A stretch of 64,000 nt of DNA from Herpetosiphon llansteffanensis (GCF_003205875.1 NZ_PUBZ01000082.1:1-64000), one strand, 5' to 3'; counted from the first letter of the stretch, positions 1-8,533 are shown. A program made the numbers and translations. The notes: a model not told the origin generated them from the sequence alone.

Positions 1-2
1 CT

Positions 3-221
3 TCCCAATCGGCTAAACTAGCATGGAACGGCATAGAATTCCTCGTAGACATGGGTGCTGACACGTCCAGTATACGCGAATTCTCTGCCGTTTGTCGTTT
101 CCTCCCCGAACTACCTACCCTTGAAAGGTGGGGGGTGAGGGATGGTTGCCAATCCAATGTACCAGTACAGCTATTGGCTCTCGGAAGAATAGGTGGAATT
201 AGTAAAGACGCTGGGGATTGA
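3..221 (+). CDS. Partial 3' end: retropepsin-like aspartic protease fragment
   Basis: One forward frame is open from the left edge to a TGA at 219-221, giving about 72 residues; no start is visible, so the gene is cut by the window edge or is a remnant. The fragment contains FLVDMGADTSSI, which resembles the active-site segment of retroviral-type aspartic proteases (hydrophobic-D-T/S-G-A-D/S). The usual Thr/Ser after the catalytic Asp is Met here, so activity is doubtful. Only about 50 residues follow the motif, fewer than a full retropepsin domain normally needs, which suggests a truncated or decayed gene. It overlaps an imperfect inverted repeat at 28-41 and 78-91. The assignment depends on one short motif. 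Confidence 0.4.
   Translation, partial: SQSAKLAWNGIEFLVDMGADTSSIREFSAVCRFLPELPTLERWGVRDGCQSNVPVQLLALGRIGGISKDAGD
28..91. repeat. Imperfect 14-bp inverted repeat around two EcoRI-like cores
   Basis: ACGGCATAGAATTC (28-41) is complementary to GAATTCTCTGCCGT (78-91) with one mismatch, separated by 36 nt. It lies inside the partial protease-like frame. It could be an RNA hairpin or chance; no function is assigned. Confidence 0.35.
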
Positions 222-236
222 ACAAGGAACTGATCC

Positions 237-425
237 CCAGCCCCTAGCCCCCTCTCCCTTGCGTCGAAACCGCGAAGAACGCGAAGGATGCTGTGTCTAT
301 AGGCTTGAGGCTATTGGCTTTGGACTATTGGCTTTGGATTTTTGACCTTCATCCCTCATCCTTTCGCTTTTGACTCTGATTTTTGACTTCTGACTTCATC
401 CCTCATCCTTCATCCTTCGGTTATA
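237..425. repeat. Modular intergenic repeat island 1
   Basis: This gene-free stretch is built of short low-complexity modules that recur in six other islands of the window. It holds an ACCGCGAAGAACGCGAAGG type module near 268-287, GGCTATTGGCTTTGG type modules near 308-340, CATCCCTCATCC modules near 350-362 and 398-420, and TTTTTGACTTCTGAC modules near 365-396. No open frame or conventional mobile element is visible. Confidence 0.75.
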
Positions 426-464
426 CGGTACACTAAGCAGCAATTAACTGAAGGAAGCAAACCA

Positions 465-2147
465 ATGCAATTAGAAATTCTCTACCGCGACGAGCAGATC
501 GTGGTGATTAATAAACCAACTGGCGTGGCAACCCACGCGCCCCAAGGCGATTTGGCCTTAACTGATGTTGAACGGGCATTACGCGCTCAATTACAGCTTG
601 AATATTTGGCAATTCATCAACGGCTTGATCGCGATACCTCTGGCGTGATGCTGTTCGCGATTGATCCCGCCGCCAATGCTAATTTGGCCCTAGCTTTTGC
701 TGAACACACGATTGAAAAAACCTATCAAGCTGTGGTCTATGGCGTGCCCAACCAAGCCCAAGGTGTGATCGATGCGGCAATTGCGCCTGCTGGCGATGGC
801 ATGATGCAGATTGCCCCTGAGCATGATCGGCGTGGACAAACAGCAATCACTCATTATCGCGTTCAGGCAAGCAGCCCTGATCGGCGGTTTAGTTTGCTCG
901 AATTGCAACCCAAAACTGGCCGCACTCATCAACTGCGGGTACATTGCGCAGCCTTGGGCCATCCCATTGTTGGCGACCCCCTGTATGATGTGGCGCGAGC
1001 TGCCCCACGACTGATGCTACACGCTAGCGCCTTGCGTTTCACCCACCCAATTAGCCAAGAAGCACTGCATATTCAAGCCCCAGTACCAGCCATGTTTGGA
1101 CGAGTTGCCCAAGGCTTGCCCGAATTACAGCAGAGCAACGAGCCAGCAGCGCTCAATGGCTTAATTGAATTGGCTGCTGAACGGCGCGCCCCATTGCTAG
1201 CCGACCCTGCAACCACGATTTTTCGCATATTTCACGGCCCCAGCGATGGCGTGACCCATCCATGGTTGAAAGATTGGACGATTGATAAACTTGATCAGGT
1301 GTTGATTGCTTCGTGCTACAACGAGCAGGTGCGCCAAGTGCCCCAGAGCTTAATCAATGCCTTGGTTGCGCAATGGCAGCCGCAGGCAATCTATGCCAAA
1401 TATCGCCCACGTACTGCTGCCAACGTTGATGAGGCGGCGATGGCTGAGCTAGCGCCAACCACTCCAGTTTGGGGCCAGCCAAGCGAGCAGGTCGTAGTTC
1501 AAGAAGCTGGCTTGCGCTATGAATTACGGCCAAGCGATGGCCTGAGCGTTGGGCTGTATGCAGATATGCGCGAGACACGCCAACGGGTGCGCAATTTGCT
1601 TGCCAACAGTCAATTGCGGGTGCTCAACACCTTTGCCTATACCTGTGGCTTTGGCGTGGCGGCGGTGGCCGATGCACCAGAGTCGATCGTCACCAATCTC
1701 GATCTTTCGCGCCGCTCGTTGGATTGGGGCAAAATCAATTATCAATTGAACGATTTGGCGGTTGAAGATCGCCAGTTTGTGTTTGGCGATGTGTTCGATT
1801 GGCTCAGCCGTTGGGTGCGCCAAGGCCGCCAATTTGATCTGATGATTCTTGACCCGCCTTCGTTTGCGCGCAATCGGGGCAAGCGTTGGCGTGCCGAAGA
1901 ACATTACGCCGAATTGGTAGCGTTGGCGGTGCAATTATTGCCAGCCAATGGTCACTTAATCGCCTGCTGCAACCACGTTGGCTTGTCGCGGCGGCAATTT
2001 CGCGGCCACGTTGAGCGCGGCATGCAGCAAGGGCGTTGGCATGGCGTGATTGAAGCCAATTATCCCGCCTCGCCGTTGGATTACCCCGCAGCCTATGGCG
2101 AAAGCCACCTTAAAGTTGTGTTGGCAGTTGGCAAAGCAGCTGATTAA
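465..2147 (+). CDS. RluA-type pseudouridine synthase fused to RlmI-type methyltransferase
   Basis: The 560-residue product joins two RNA-modification modules. Residues 1-220 are an RluA-family pseudouridine synthase: HQRLDRDTSG at 51-60 carries the expected catalytic Asp (D55), and a KTGRTHQLRVH segment follows. Residues about 280-560 look like a class I SAM-dependent methyltransferase of the RlmI/YccW type, with the glycine-rich segment NTFAYTCGFG near 388 and the catalytic-loop-like DPPSFAR from about D463. The predicted role is isomerisation of uridine and methylation of rRNA or tRNA by one cytosolic enzyme; the target site is unknown. The start is backed by GAAGGAAG about 10 nt upstream. 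The family assignments are firm; the fusion's target is inference. Confidence 0.85.
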   Translation: MQLEILYRDEQIVVINKPTGVATHAPQGDLALTDVERALRAQLQLEYLAIHQRLDRDTSGVMLFAIDPAANANLALAFAEHTIEKTYQAVVYGVPNQAQGVIDAAIAPAGDGMMQIAPEHDRRGQTAITHYRVQASSPDRRFSLLELQPKTGRTHQLRVHCAALGHPIVGDPLYDVARAAPRLMLHASALRFTHPISQEALHIQAPVPAMFGRVAQGLPELQQSNEPAALNGLIELAAERRAPLLADPATTIFRIFHGPSDGVTHPWLKDWTIDKLDQVLIASCYNEQVRQVPQSLINALVAQWQPQAIYAKYRPRTAANVDEAAMAELAPTTPVWGQPSEQVVVQEAGLRYELRPSDGLSVGLYADMRETRQRVRNLLANSQLRVLNTFAYTCGFGVAAVADAPESIVTNLDLSRRSLDWGKINYQLNDLAVEDRQFVFGDVFDWLSRWVRQGRQFDLMILDPPSFARNRGKRWRAEEHYAELVALAVQLLPANGHLIACCNHVGLSRRQFRGHVERGMQQGRWHGVIEANYPASPLDYPAAYGESHLKVVLAVGKAAD

Positions 2148-2200
2148 ACTTCTGGTGTATAGTACAACGTAGAGCATTTTGCTGTTAAGGTCGGAGCACA

Positions 2201-3295
2201 ATGGAACGTCAACCAGTCCAAGTTCGTTTGGCCAGTCAAGCAGATTATCCGGCGGTCATTGAGGTAACGTATGCCGCCTATGCTGCTCAGCGCGCCAAAA
2301 GCGAACTCTATGCCTATGTCTACACGGAAACGGTCGAGAGTCTGACGGCATCGCAGGCCAAACATCCCAATTGGCAAGTTTTGGTTGTCGAAGAGGCAGA
2401 TCAGCTTGTGGCGGCGGTACGAGTTGGCACGTTCAACCCAACCGACACCGATTTGCACCTTTGGCGTTTGAGCGTAACCCCCGAAGCCCAAGGCCGCGGC
2501 TATGGCAAGCTTTTGGTTCAAACAGTCGAACAATGGGCCAGCGCCCAAGGCTATCAAAGCATCTCGTTGGGTGCGCTCGAAGTTTCGCCCGAAAACCAAG
2601 CCATGTACGAGCGTTGGGGCTATCGCTACCACGAACGGCGCGAGATGACCAGCGCACCTGGTAATTTCTACGCCATCCTGCATAAGCCAACCGATCGCAA
2701 GGTTAATCAAACCGTGGCCACCTACGAAATAATGGCCGAGGATTATCAGCAGCGCCGTGGCGCAGTAGGCCCTTGGGTTTTAGAATCACTTGATCGATTT
2801 AAGCAACAGCTTGCAGCACCAGCCAAAATTCTCGAAGTTGGCTGTGGGACGGGCCGCGATGCCCGTTTATTACGCGAAGCAGGCTACCACGTGCTTGCGC
2901 TTGACCCAACCTGGGCGATGTTACAACTCGCTAAGCAAGCAGAAGTGCCATTGATTGCTGGCGATTCGCGCAGTTTGCCAATTGCGGCGGCTAGTGTGCA
3001 AGGGGTTTGGGCGCAAGCCTCGCTGCTCCACCTGCCCCACCTCGAATTTTCGCTGGCCTTAAGCGAGATTGCGCGGGTTTTGCAGCCGAATGGGGTTTGC
3101 TACCTAAGCCTCAAAGTTGGCGACGGCGAACAATGGCATGCAGATGGCCGATTGTTTGCCTTTCATCAACCTGAATTGGTGACCAAAGCCTTGGCTGGAG
3201 TTGGATTAACCGTGCTTGATCAATGGGTGGTTGATGCCGATTTGCCCGATAACCCGCCGTGGGTCAGGACGATTGCCCGCAAGGAGCATGCATGA
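2201..3295 (+). CDS. GNAT acetyltransferase fused to SAM-dependent methyltransferase
   Basis: The 364-residue product has an N-terminal GNAT domain (about 1-160), with the acetyl-CoA loop EAQGRGYGKLL near residues 97-107. A class I methyltransferase domain follows (about 170-364), with motif I as ILEVGCGTGRD near 210 and an acidic LALDPTW segment after it. Each half is close to a full single-domain length, so it appears to be a true fusion. Substrates cannot be read from the sequence. It starts 53 bp after the pseudouridine synthase fusion and ends in an ATGA overlap with the next gene, so translation of the two is probably coupled. Confidence 0.85.
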   Translation: MERQPVQVRLASQADYPAVIEVTYAAYAAQRAKSELYAYVYTETVESLTASQAKHPNWQVLVVEEADQLVAAVRVGTFNPTDTDLHLWRLSVTPEAQGRGYGKLLVQTVEQWASAQGYQSISLGALEVSPENQAMYERWGYRYHERREMTSAPGNFYAILHKPTDRKVNQTVATYEIMAEDYQQRRGAVGPWVLESLDRFKQQLAAPAKILEVGCGTGRDARLLREAGYHVLALDPTWAMLQLAKQAEVPLIAGDSRSLPIAAASVQGVWAQASLLHLPHLEFSLALSEIARVLQPNGVCYLSLKVGDGEQWHADGRLFAFHQPELVTKALAGVGLTVLDQWVVDADLPDNPPWVRTIARKEHA

Positions 3296-3741
3296 GCGAA
3301 GCAAAAATACCGTTGACTGCCAAACTGTGGTTTGCTTGGGGCCAAAGTTGCACCTATTGGGGCAATCGCACGCTTTCCAAGCAAATCTATCGCTGGGCCT
3401 TTAATGCCTATACCCGCGCCCAAAGCTATGCGCCGTGGTGGAGTATGCCAGTTTTGCGCCGCGCGGTGATTCGCGGGCGCGAGCTTGATGATTATGCAGG
3501 CGCAGTCCGCGATTTCAGCGATTTAATTAAGCAAGATCCTAAGTGGGCCGAGCCATATTTGCAACGCGGCATTTTGCATAGTTTTCATGGCTTGCAATCG
3601 GCAGCACGAGCAATTGCCGATTTTGATCAATTTTTGAAGCTAGCGCCAGCCACCCATACGTGGCGAGCCGATGCCGAACGGCTGACCGAACGCCTGCGCG
3701 AAGATTTGCAAGAACGCGGTTGGAGCGAACAACTCGATTGA
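3292..3741 (+). CDS. Small TPR-like protein
   Basis: This 149-residue protein contains tetratricopeptide-like helices in its second half: DYAGAVRDFSDLIKQDPKWAEPY followed by a second turn ending in FDQFLKLAP, which fit the TPR spacing. The N-terminal third is rich in Trp, Tyr and Arg and has no recognised domain. It was started at the ATG that overlaps the upstream stop as ATGA, preceded by AAGGAG. TPRs usually bind partner proteins; the partner here may be the product of the coupled acetyltransferase/methyltransferase gene, but that is inference. A strong hairpin follows the stop. Confidence 0.75.
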   Translation: MSEAKIPLTAKLWFAWGQSCTYWGNRTLSKQIYRWAFNAYTRAQSYAPWWSMPVLRRAVIRGRELDDYAGAVRDFSDLIKQDPKWAEPYLQRGILHSFHGLQSAARAIADFDQFLKLAPATHTWRADAERLTERLREDLQERGWSEQLD

Positions 3742-3764
3742 TTAACTGATGGCATCGAAATAAA

Positions 3765-3795
3765 AAAAGCGCGATCAAGTATTGATCGCGCTTTT
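3765..3795. terminator. Bidirectional intrinsic terminator
   Basis: A perfect 14-bp stem (3765-3778 with 3782-3795) closes a 3-nt loop. The stem begins with A residues and ends with T residues, so both strands show a hairpin followed by a T tract. It lies between convergent genes ending at 3741 and 3822. Confidence 0.9.
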
Positions 3796-3821
3796 GGTTA
3801 ATCAGGCTAGGCTTGCTTGAA

Positions 3822-4559
3822 CTAGGGCAGCACATTATCCAAACGCCATGACGATGTTTGATCATTCATCGCGCCCATGCCTGGACATACTTGGGTGCAA
3901 TCGATGCGTAATCCTGTCCAATTAGCATGTTCATAATGCTCAAAATCGCGACAATTGCTAAACGCTTTGGCCGAACTAATCTGTTTGGTCCAGCCATATT
4001 CAACGGTGGCAAACCCATAACTATAGCCATCGCAACCAGCAGTTTGGGTTGTCGTCCAAATTTGGCTCAGCCCACCCTCAGCAATTGAATATTGCGGATT
4101 GGCCCATTGAATGCCAATAATTGTGGTCTTGGCAGCAACGGCAGATTCAAGCATTGCTTGGTCGAGCAACTCTGGCGAACTATCCGCTGAAAGCTGCACC
4201 AAACCATCAGTTGCATGCTCAATGGCTTGCTGAAACGTAGCAAAACAACGAGCCGCATTCACCTTCGAGCTTTGACCAGCCTTGCTTTTATCGATTGGCT
4301 CGATAGTGATAACGCAATGACCTATTGCTTGCTTCTCTCCAGAGATTGCATCTACGGCTGGAATAATCTCGCAACCAGAGTCGGTCACTTCTGAGCTGGT
4401 TTGATCATCGACCATTGGTTCAAGATTGGCAAAACAATTAATCACTGGTTCTTGAAAGCTTGTTTCGAGCATTGTTTGGGCTTTAGCATTGCGTTGCACA
4501 ACCACAAAACCGATGATACCGATCACGCTGATCGCTAGTAATACAAGACGTAAACGCAT
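3822..4559 (-). CDS. Exported protein of unknown function
   Basis: The 245-residue product opens with MRLRLVLLAISVIGIIGFVVV, a basic end followed by a hydrophobic stretch, which is a signal peptide or membrane anchor. The mature part has about seven Cys residues and many acidic residues; no domain is recognised. Start supported by GAGGAGTATTTC just upstream. It lies 14 bp downstream of another exported-protein gene on the same strand, so both are probably one transcript and may act together at the cell surface. Function unknown. Confidence 0.7.
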   Translation of the reverse strand: MRLRLVLLAISVIGIIGFVVVQRNAKAQTMLETSFQEPVINCFANLEPMVDDQTSSEVTDSGCEIIPAVDAISGEKQAIGHCVITIEPIDKSKAGQSSKVNAARCFATFQQAIEHATDGLVQLSADSSPELLDQAMLESAVAAKTTIIGIQWANPQYSIAEGGLSQIWTTTQTAGCDGYSYGFATVEYGWTKQISSAKAFSNCRDFEHYEHANWTGLRIDCTQVCPGMGAMNDQTSSWRLDNVLP

Positions 4560-4573
4560 GAAATACTCCTCAA

Positions 4574-5875
4574 TTAGTCGCCTAGAGTTGGATTAACAAA
4601 GCCATATGGTGCGAGACAATTAATTAATGCTGGTGGTGTTTTTGGCGCTTCTTCCAGCAAATAATTGCGAATGATTTGGGCTTCACTTGCCTGCCCGCTC
4701 CAAACTGCTTGAACCTGCATACTTGAAGCTGTGGCCTGATTTAAAATAATGATCGCTGGCTCAACTCCTGCTACTTGGGCTTGAAGGCTAATCCAAGCAC
4801 CACTGCGCTCGATTGACCAAACCTGTTCAAAGCTACTGAATTTTTGTTCAAGCTTTTGGGAAATTGCCACTAAGGCTTGATTTTTGATACTTGTTGCTTG
4901 ATTTGATTCAGGATAAATCGTTTCCAGCCCATTGCAATCAACTGGCGTTGTTGATGGCAACATCATGTAACGCCATTGATAATAGTGGTTGCCAACATTG
5001 CCCATTTCAACTTGCCAACCAAGCGGATTAGCTGGAGTGTAGGTCAAGACTCGCCGCTCATACAACTGCACCAGCACATCGCGCTCAACCCCAGCAACCA
5101 TAATTCGTGCCCAATAACTTTCGGTAATGGGATGGCCCAAAACATACAACCAATCAAATAATGGTTTGGCGTTAACCTGCGCGCCCGTTTGGTCAACGAT
5201 TGGCCCCGCTTGGTGCAGATAGTCCCAAAAAACTGCTGGAATATTCGTTCCAGTTACATCGTCGTAGGCTGCAATCGCAGTTTCGGGATATTGGGTGGCT
5301 TTGCTTGAATCAGTGCCACCACCACAATCTTGTTGCCACAAGGCAGTAACTGGCTGGCCAAGTTGCTTCGTTGCCGGTTTACCAGTAACAAGCTGCGGCT
5401 CGCAAAGCCCAAAGCCAGCATAGGTTGGGGGCCGATAGGTTGGTGGTGTATTTGTGCTATTCAAATCGCCTGCTACGGGAATGATTGCTGGTTGATAGTC
5501 GAGAAATGTATCATCACCAATTTGCAGCTTGCTACTAACCATTTCTTTGACAATTAAGCCGTTGGTAACGAACCATTGATCATAGGACGCATCGGGGTTG
5601 CTTATTTCCATGCGACTTTTATCGAAATATTGAACTAAGCGTGCGCCATTTGGGCTTTCTGCATAGGCTTCGTAATGGTTCATTGCTGCTTCTGGCCCCC
5701 AAAGCCACGTGCGCCCAACCAAACCTTGTTGGACTAAACCATCGGTACGCTGCCAAATAGACTTGAAAGCAGCTTGCTCAAAGGCATTGGCTGAGCTGGG
5801 CTGCGGATTTAAGCTAGCAACCAGCAAGAGGCTCACGATCGTTACCCAACCTATTTTGCGTAATAAATTCAACAT
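4574..5875 (-). CDS. Exported protein with Chloroflexota-type surface motif
   Basis: The 433-residue product starts with a signal peptide (MLNLLRKIGWVTIVSLLLVAS, cleavage near PSSANA). The start at 5875 was preferred over one 52 codons upstream because the signal sequence begins there. The middle holds PITESYWARIMVAGVERDVL and, after it, RRVLTYTPANPLGW and NVGNHYYQWRY; this motif set recurs, as I recall, in secreted proteins of Chloroflexota, where its role is unclear. The C-terminal 120 residues resemble a separate small domain. It heads a two-gene unit with the exported protein downstream. Exact function unknown. Confidence 0.7.
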   Translation of the reverse strand: MLNLLRKIGWVTIVSLLLVASLNPQPSSANAFEQAAFKSIWQRTDGLVQQGLVGRTWLWGPEAAMNHYEAYAESPNGARLVQYFDKSRMEISNPDASYDQWFVTNGLIVKEMVSSKLQIGDDTFLDYQPAIIPVAGDLNSTNTPPTYRPPTYAGFGLCEPQLVTGKPATKQLGQPVTALWQQDCGGGTDSSKATQYPETAIAAYDDVTGTNIPAVFWDYLHQAGPIVDQTGAQVNAKPLFDWLYVLGHPITESYWARIMVAGVERDVLVQLYERRVLTYTPANPLGWQVEMGNVGNHYYQWRYMMLPSTTPVDCNGLETIYPESNQATSIKNQALVAISQKLEQKFSSFEQVWSIERSGAWISLQAQVAGVEPAIIILNQATASSMQVQAVWSGQASEAQIIRNYLLEEAPKTPPALINCLAPYGFVNPTLGD

Positions 5876-6134
5876 ACAATCCTGCCATTCATATATAGAT
5901 AGAGTGTCAGAAAAAGTAATAGTTGGATGGGAGAAAGTATCACTGCTAGAAATAATTCGTAGGACTATTAAAAAATTTGGTGACGATGGAGAGAATAGTG
6001 GAGGCTGGTTTGTCGTCTTCGTTCTCTGCATTAATGCATGCAGATACTAGCAAATGATCAAGCACGATGTCAATGATACTATGCTGATAGTTCGATTGTA
6101 AAAATACAAGCCCCGAGAAGATTATTTTTTTGGC
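5876..6134. other. AT-rich intergenic region upstream of the exported-protein pair
   Basis: About 260 bases without a convincing gene. It should contain the promoter for the minus-strand exported-protein genes, and it receives the terminator of the minus-strand HAD/DinB/ATP-grasp operon at its right end. No clear operator was found. Confidence 0.4.
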
Positions 6135-6184
6135 ACAAAAAAAACCGAGCCTGATTAATCAGCATTGATCAAGCAGTCTCGGTT
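6135..6184 (-). terminator. Intrinsic terminator of the ATP-grasp/DinB/HAD operon
   Basis: Read on the minus strand, AACCGAG pairs with CTCGGTT (6143-6149 with 6178-6184), and the inner arms pair over 11 positions with one mismatch around a 4-nt loop. The stem is followed by eight T residues. It lies just after the HAD stop codon. Confidence 0.88.
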
Positions 6185-6196
6185 ATGTTCAGGTAC

Positions 6197-6799
6197 TTAG
6201 TTAATTGAATTGGCGTTGAGCCAAGCAGCTAAATCGCTGTAATCGCGATAATGTTGTGCTTGCCAGCCATGGGTTTGGGCAGCAACAACATTAGCTTGCG
6301 TATCATCCCAAAAGGCGATGCTCGCGGGCGCTAACCCCAATTGTTGCGTTGCCAGCGCAAAATAGCCAGGCTCTGGTTTGCGCACGCCAAGGCTTCATGA
6401 CGCTAAAAGGCCATCGCACCAACGCCACATGCCCAAATCGTGCCAAAGATAGTTGCTGCGATGCTGCTCTTGGTTGGTCGCCAAATAGCACTTTATTCCA
6501 CGATCACGCAGCTGTTGCATGGCATTCAACACGCGAGCATCGATCAGGCTTTCTTCGCCAAACCAGCGGGCTAAAAAGCTATCGAGATCATGCGGCCAAG
6601 GCCATTGGGCAAGGTAGGCAGGCAAAGCATCGCACAGATCGGCCTTGCCATCAATACACTCCAAAAACACGCCATGAAAAAACTCACGGGTATGAGCGCT
6701 GGTTATGCCATGCTCGCGCTCCAAATAGGCGGCAAAACGCAAGCTTGGCACACACAACACGCCATCAACATCAAACAACACTGCTTGCAGCGTGCTCAT
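6197..6799 (-). pseudogene. HAD-superfamily phosphatase interrupted by an in-frame TGA
   Basis: The reading frame encodes a 200-codon HAD hydrolase: motif I as FDVDGV near the start, motif II Thr in YLATNQ, the motif III Lys in GVRKPEPGYF, and motif IV as FWDDTQ. A TGA at 6393-6395 splits it in one unchanged frame (both halves are in phase), just before the conserved SLGVRKPEP segment. Without the stop the length and motif order fit the YihX-like group. It may be a nonsense mutation, a sequencing error or a recoded codon; the upstream part alone lacks motifs III and IV and should be inactive. The start overlaps the DinB-like stop as TAATG, so it is the third gene of a coupled operon. Confidence 0.8.
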
Positions 6800-7272
6800 T
6801 ATTGTGGCTCGGCAGCTAAAGTGCGTTGAATTTGGTCGATATGGCCAAGGCCATGGTCGGCATAGGTTTCAACCACATTAAGCAAACTGACTGGGCCATT
6901 TTCTGGGTGAAAGCCAGTTCGTTCCCAAGCATCCTCAGGCAATTCGCGCCAAAACTGCACCCAACGGGCATGCAACGAACGCAACAATTGCAACGAAATT
7001 TCAACATCAGCCTGCTGCGCATCACCAAAATTGGCCCATAGCTCTTGATCGTATGGTTTGAGAGTTGGGTTTTGCTCGGTGGCGATCAATTTGCAGCGAA
7101 TATAGCTATTCAGATGCGAATCGGCCAGATGATGAATATTTTGGGCCACGCTCCATTCATTGGCTAAAAATGCTGTGGTCAATTGGCTTGGGCTGAGTGG
7201 ACGAACAAGTTCAGTTAATTGGGCTGGTAATTGCTCAATTTGGGCAATCCATTGGTCGCGTTGGGCGCTCAT
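6799..7272 (-). CDS. DinB-like (YfiT/DinB superfamily) protein
   Basis: The 157-residue product is predicted all-helical and resembles the DinB/YfiT four-helix bundle, with conserved His residues in NIHHLADSHLNSY and in a C-terminal YADHGLGHIDQIQ segment that match the metal-binding triad of that family. Members act as thiol-dependent transferases or are of unknown role. The start was placed at 7272 because it overlaps the ATP-grasp stop as ATGA; the stop in turn overlaps the HAD start. Middle gene of a translationally coupled trio. Substrate unknown. Confidence 0.75.
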   Translation of the reverse strand: MSAQRDQWIAQIEQLPAQLTELVRPLSPSQLTTAFLANEWSVAQNIHHLADSHLNSYIRCKLIATEQNPTLKPYDQELWANFGDAQQADVEISLQLLRSLHARWVQFWRELPEDAWERTGFHPENGPVSLLNVVETYADHGLGHIDQIQRTLAAEPQ

Positions 7273-8129
7273 GCTTCTGCTCCTACTAGCTTGGGGCTGG
7301 TAATGCCTAATGTTGCTAAGACTTTGCAATACACTGCAACGATCACATCATCGCCAGCATCGCGGGCAATATATTCGAAGCCCGGCGAGGCATTGGCCTC
7401 AATCAACCACCATTCACCATTACGATCTTGGGCAATATCCAAGCCCGTCCAACGTAAAGGCAGTACATCAAATAATGAAGCGGCAAAATTGCTAATCGTA
7501 GTGTGTAATGCCTGATCGTCAATCACCACCGCCTTGCCACCATTCCAGTGCAACGGGCTAAGATTGCCTTCAAACAACGCTTGGTCGATATTTTTTTCGT
7601 AGAGTAAGATTAATTGACCATCTAAAAAGACGGCCCGATATTCGTGGGCAATCTCAATTGTGCTCTGAGCCAAGGCAATATAATCAAAATCTTTGCTTGC
7701 GCCATCGAAAATTTTGCCCAAGGCCTTGATAATGCCTTCGCGGTCGTGGCAGCGAAACACATTCAGGCCACCAGAGCCACGATTGCGTTTAATCATCACG
7801 GGCAAGGCGAATTTGGCCAATACATCATCGGCGATTGCCTCAAAGCTAGCAAAGGCGCGATATTTGGCAAAGCGCTCTGGGCCAAGCGGGTGGAAATAGG
7901 ATTCGGTTTGCGGTTGCTTAATTGCAGCGTGCGTCAGGGTATAAAAATAATCTTTATCGCGGCAAATTTCGCTCAGCGTGTTGTCGTTGAGCGGAGCTTT
8001 CCAATTAACAAACAGCCAATTACGGGTAGGGCCAACGATCCGCAGGATATTTTCGGTCGAGTGTAAATGTTCATACGTCAAACCGAGCCGTTCACAAGCC
8101 AGCGACAGCAAACGAATATTCGGGTTCAT
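7269..8129 (-). CDS. ATP-grasp ligase, RimK-like
   Basis: The 286-residue protein shows an ATP-grasp fold: a lysine and glycine-rich loop (MIKRNRGSGGLNV) in the middle, a conserved YRAVFLDGQ strand, and the metal-binding end LIEANASPGFEYI. These match the RimK/alpha-L-glutamate ligase group, which adds amino acids to a carboxylate using ATP. The substrate is not evident. It is the first gene of the trio with the DinB-like and HAD genes and overlaps the next by 4 bp; amino-acid ligation followed by metal-dependent transfer and dephosphorylation would fit a small modification pathway, but that is inference. Confidence 0.8.
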   Translation of the reverse strand: MNPNIRLLSLACERLGLTYEHLHSTENILRIVGPTRNWLFVNWKAPLNDNTLSEICRDKDYFYTLTHAAIKQPQTESYFHPLGPERFAKYRAFASFEAIADDVLAKFALPVMIKRNRGSGGLNVFRCHDREGIIKALGKIFDGASKDFDYIALAQSTIEIAHEYRAVFLDGQLILLYEKNIDQALFEGNLSPLHWNGGKAVVIDDQALHTTISNFAASLFDVLPLRWTGLDIAQDRNGEWWLIEANASPGFEYIARDAGDDVIVAVYCKVLATLGITSPKLVGAEA

Positions 8130-8372
8130 GGATTGTCCTTAAAAATGTAGGTGGGAACCTCTGGTGGTTGCCTTAGCATACCGCACTCTACGCCGCTTGC
8201 AAGTAGGATTTTAGGCTTTAGAGCACAGTAAATTCAGTAAACCTAACACATAATTACATTCACTATTTAATTGTAGCGGCACGAAACCTGCTAATCAACG
8301 ATCGTTTGCAGAGCGTATCCACATAGCTAGCAACCCCTTTGGAGCCAAGCTGATTAAATTTAGCGCAATAGC

Positions 8373-8388
8373 AAGCGCTCAAGCGCTT
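8373..8388. promoter_or_regulatory. Palindrome upstream of the first kinase promoter
   Basis: AAGCGCT (8373-8379) and AGCGCTT (8382-8388) form a perfect palindrome with a 2-nt centre, 35 bp before the -35 box of the kinase gene. It could bind a dimeric regulator; no such regulator is encoded next door. Confidence 0.35.
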
Positions 8389-8422
8389 AATTAATGAATT
8401 TTTTAAATCTTCAATTTCGTGC

Positions 8423-8451
8423 TTGTCAATGTTGCCGAATGATGTGATAAT
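8423..8451 (+). promoter_or_regulatory. Sigma-70 type promoter of the first kinase
   Basis: TTGTCA (8423-8428), a 17-bp spacer and GATAAT (8446-8451), with TG one base before the -10, make a good extended promoter 80 bp before the kinase start. The second kinase gene has the same arrangement. Confidence 0.65.
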
Positions 8452-8533
8452 GGGGCAACAACCCAGCCTGCAATTTTTGGCACTTGATACTAGAAGCGGG
8501 ATACTCCGCAGTTGACGTTGTAGGATTACAGCA

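Larger units (their letters stand above)
8130..8533. other. Divergent intergenic region with kinase promoter
   Basis: About 400 bases between the minus-strand ATP-grasp gene and the first Ser/Thr kinase. No gene is visible. The right half holds a perfect palindrome and a good sigma-70 type promoter, listed separately. Confidence 0.5.

Noticed and set aside
6393-6395. TGA in the HAD gene as a selenocysteine codon
   Set aside because: The affected position (before the conserved SLGVRKPEP segment) is not a known selenocysteine site, and no obvious SECIS-like hairpin follows. A nonsense mutation or sequencing error is simpler.
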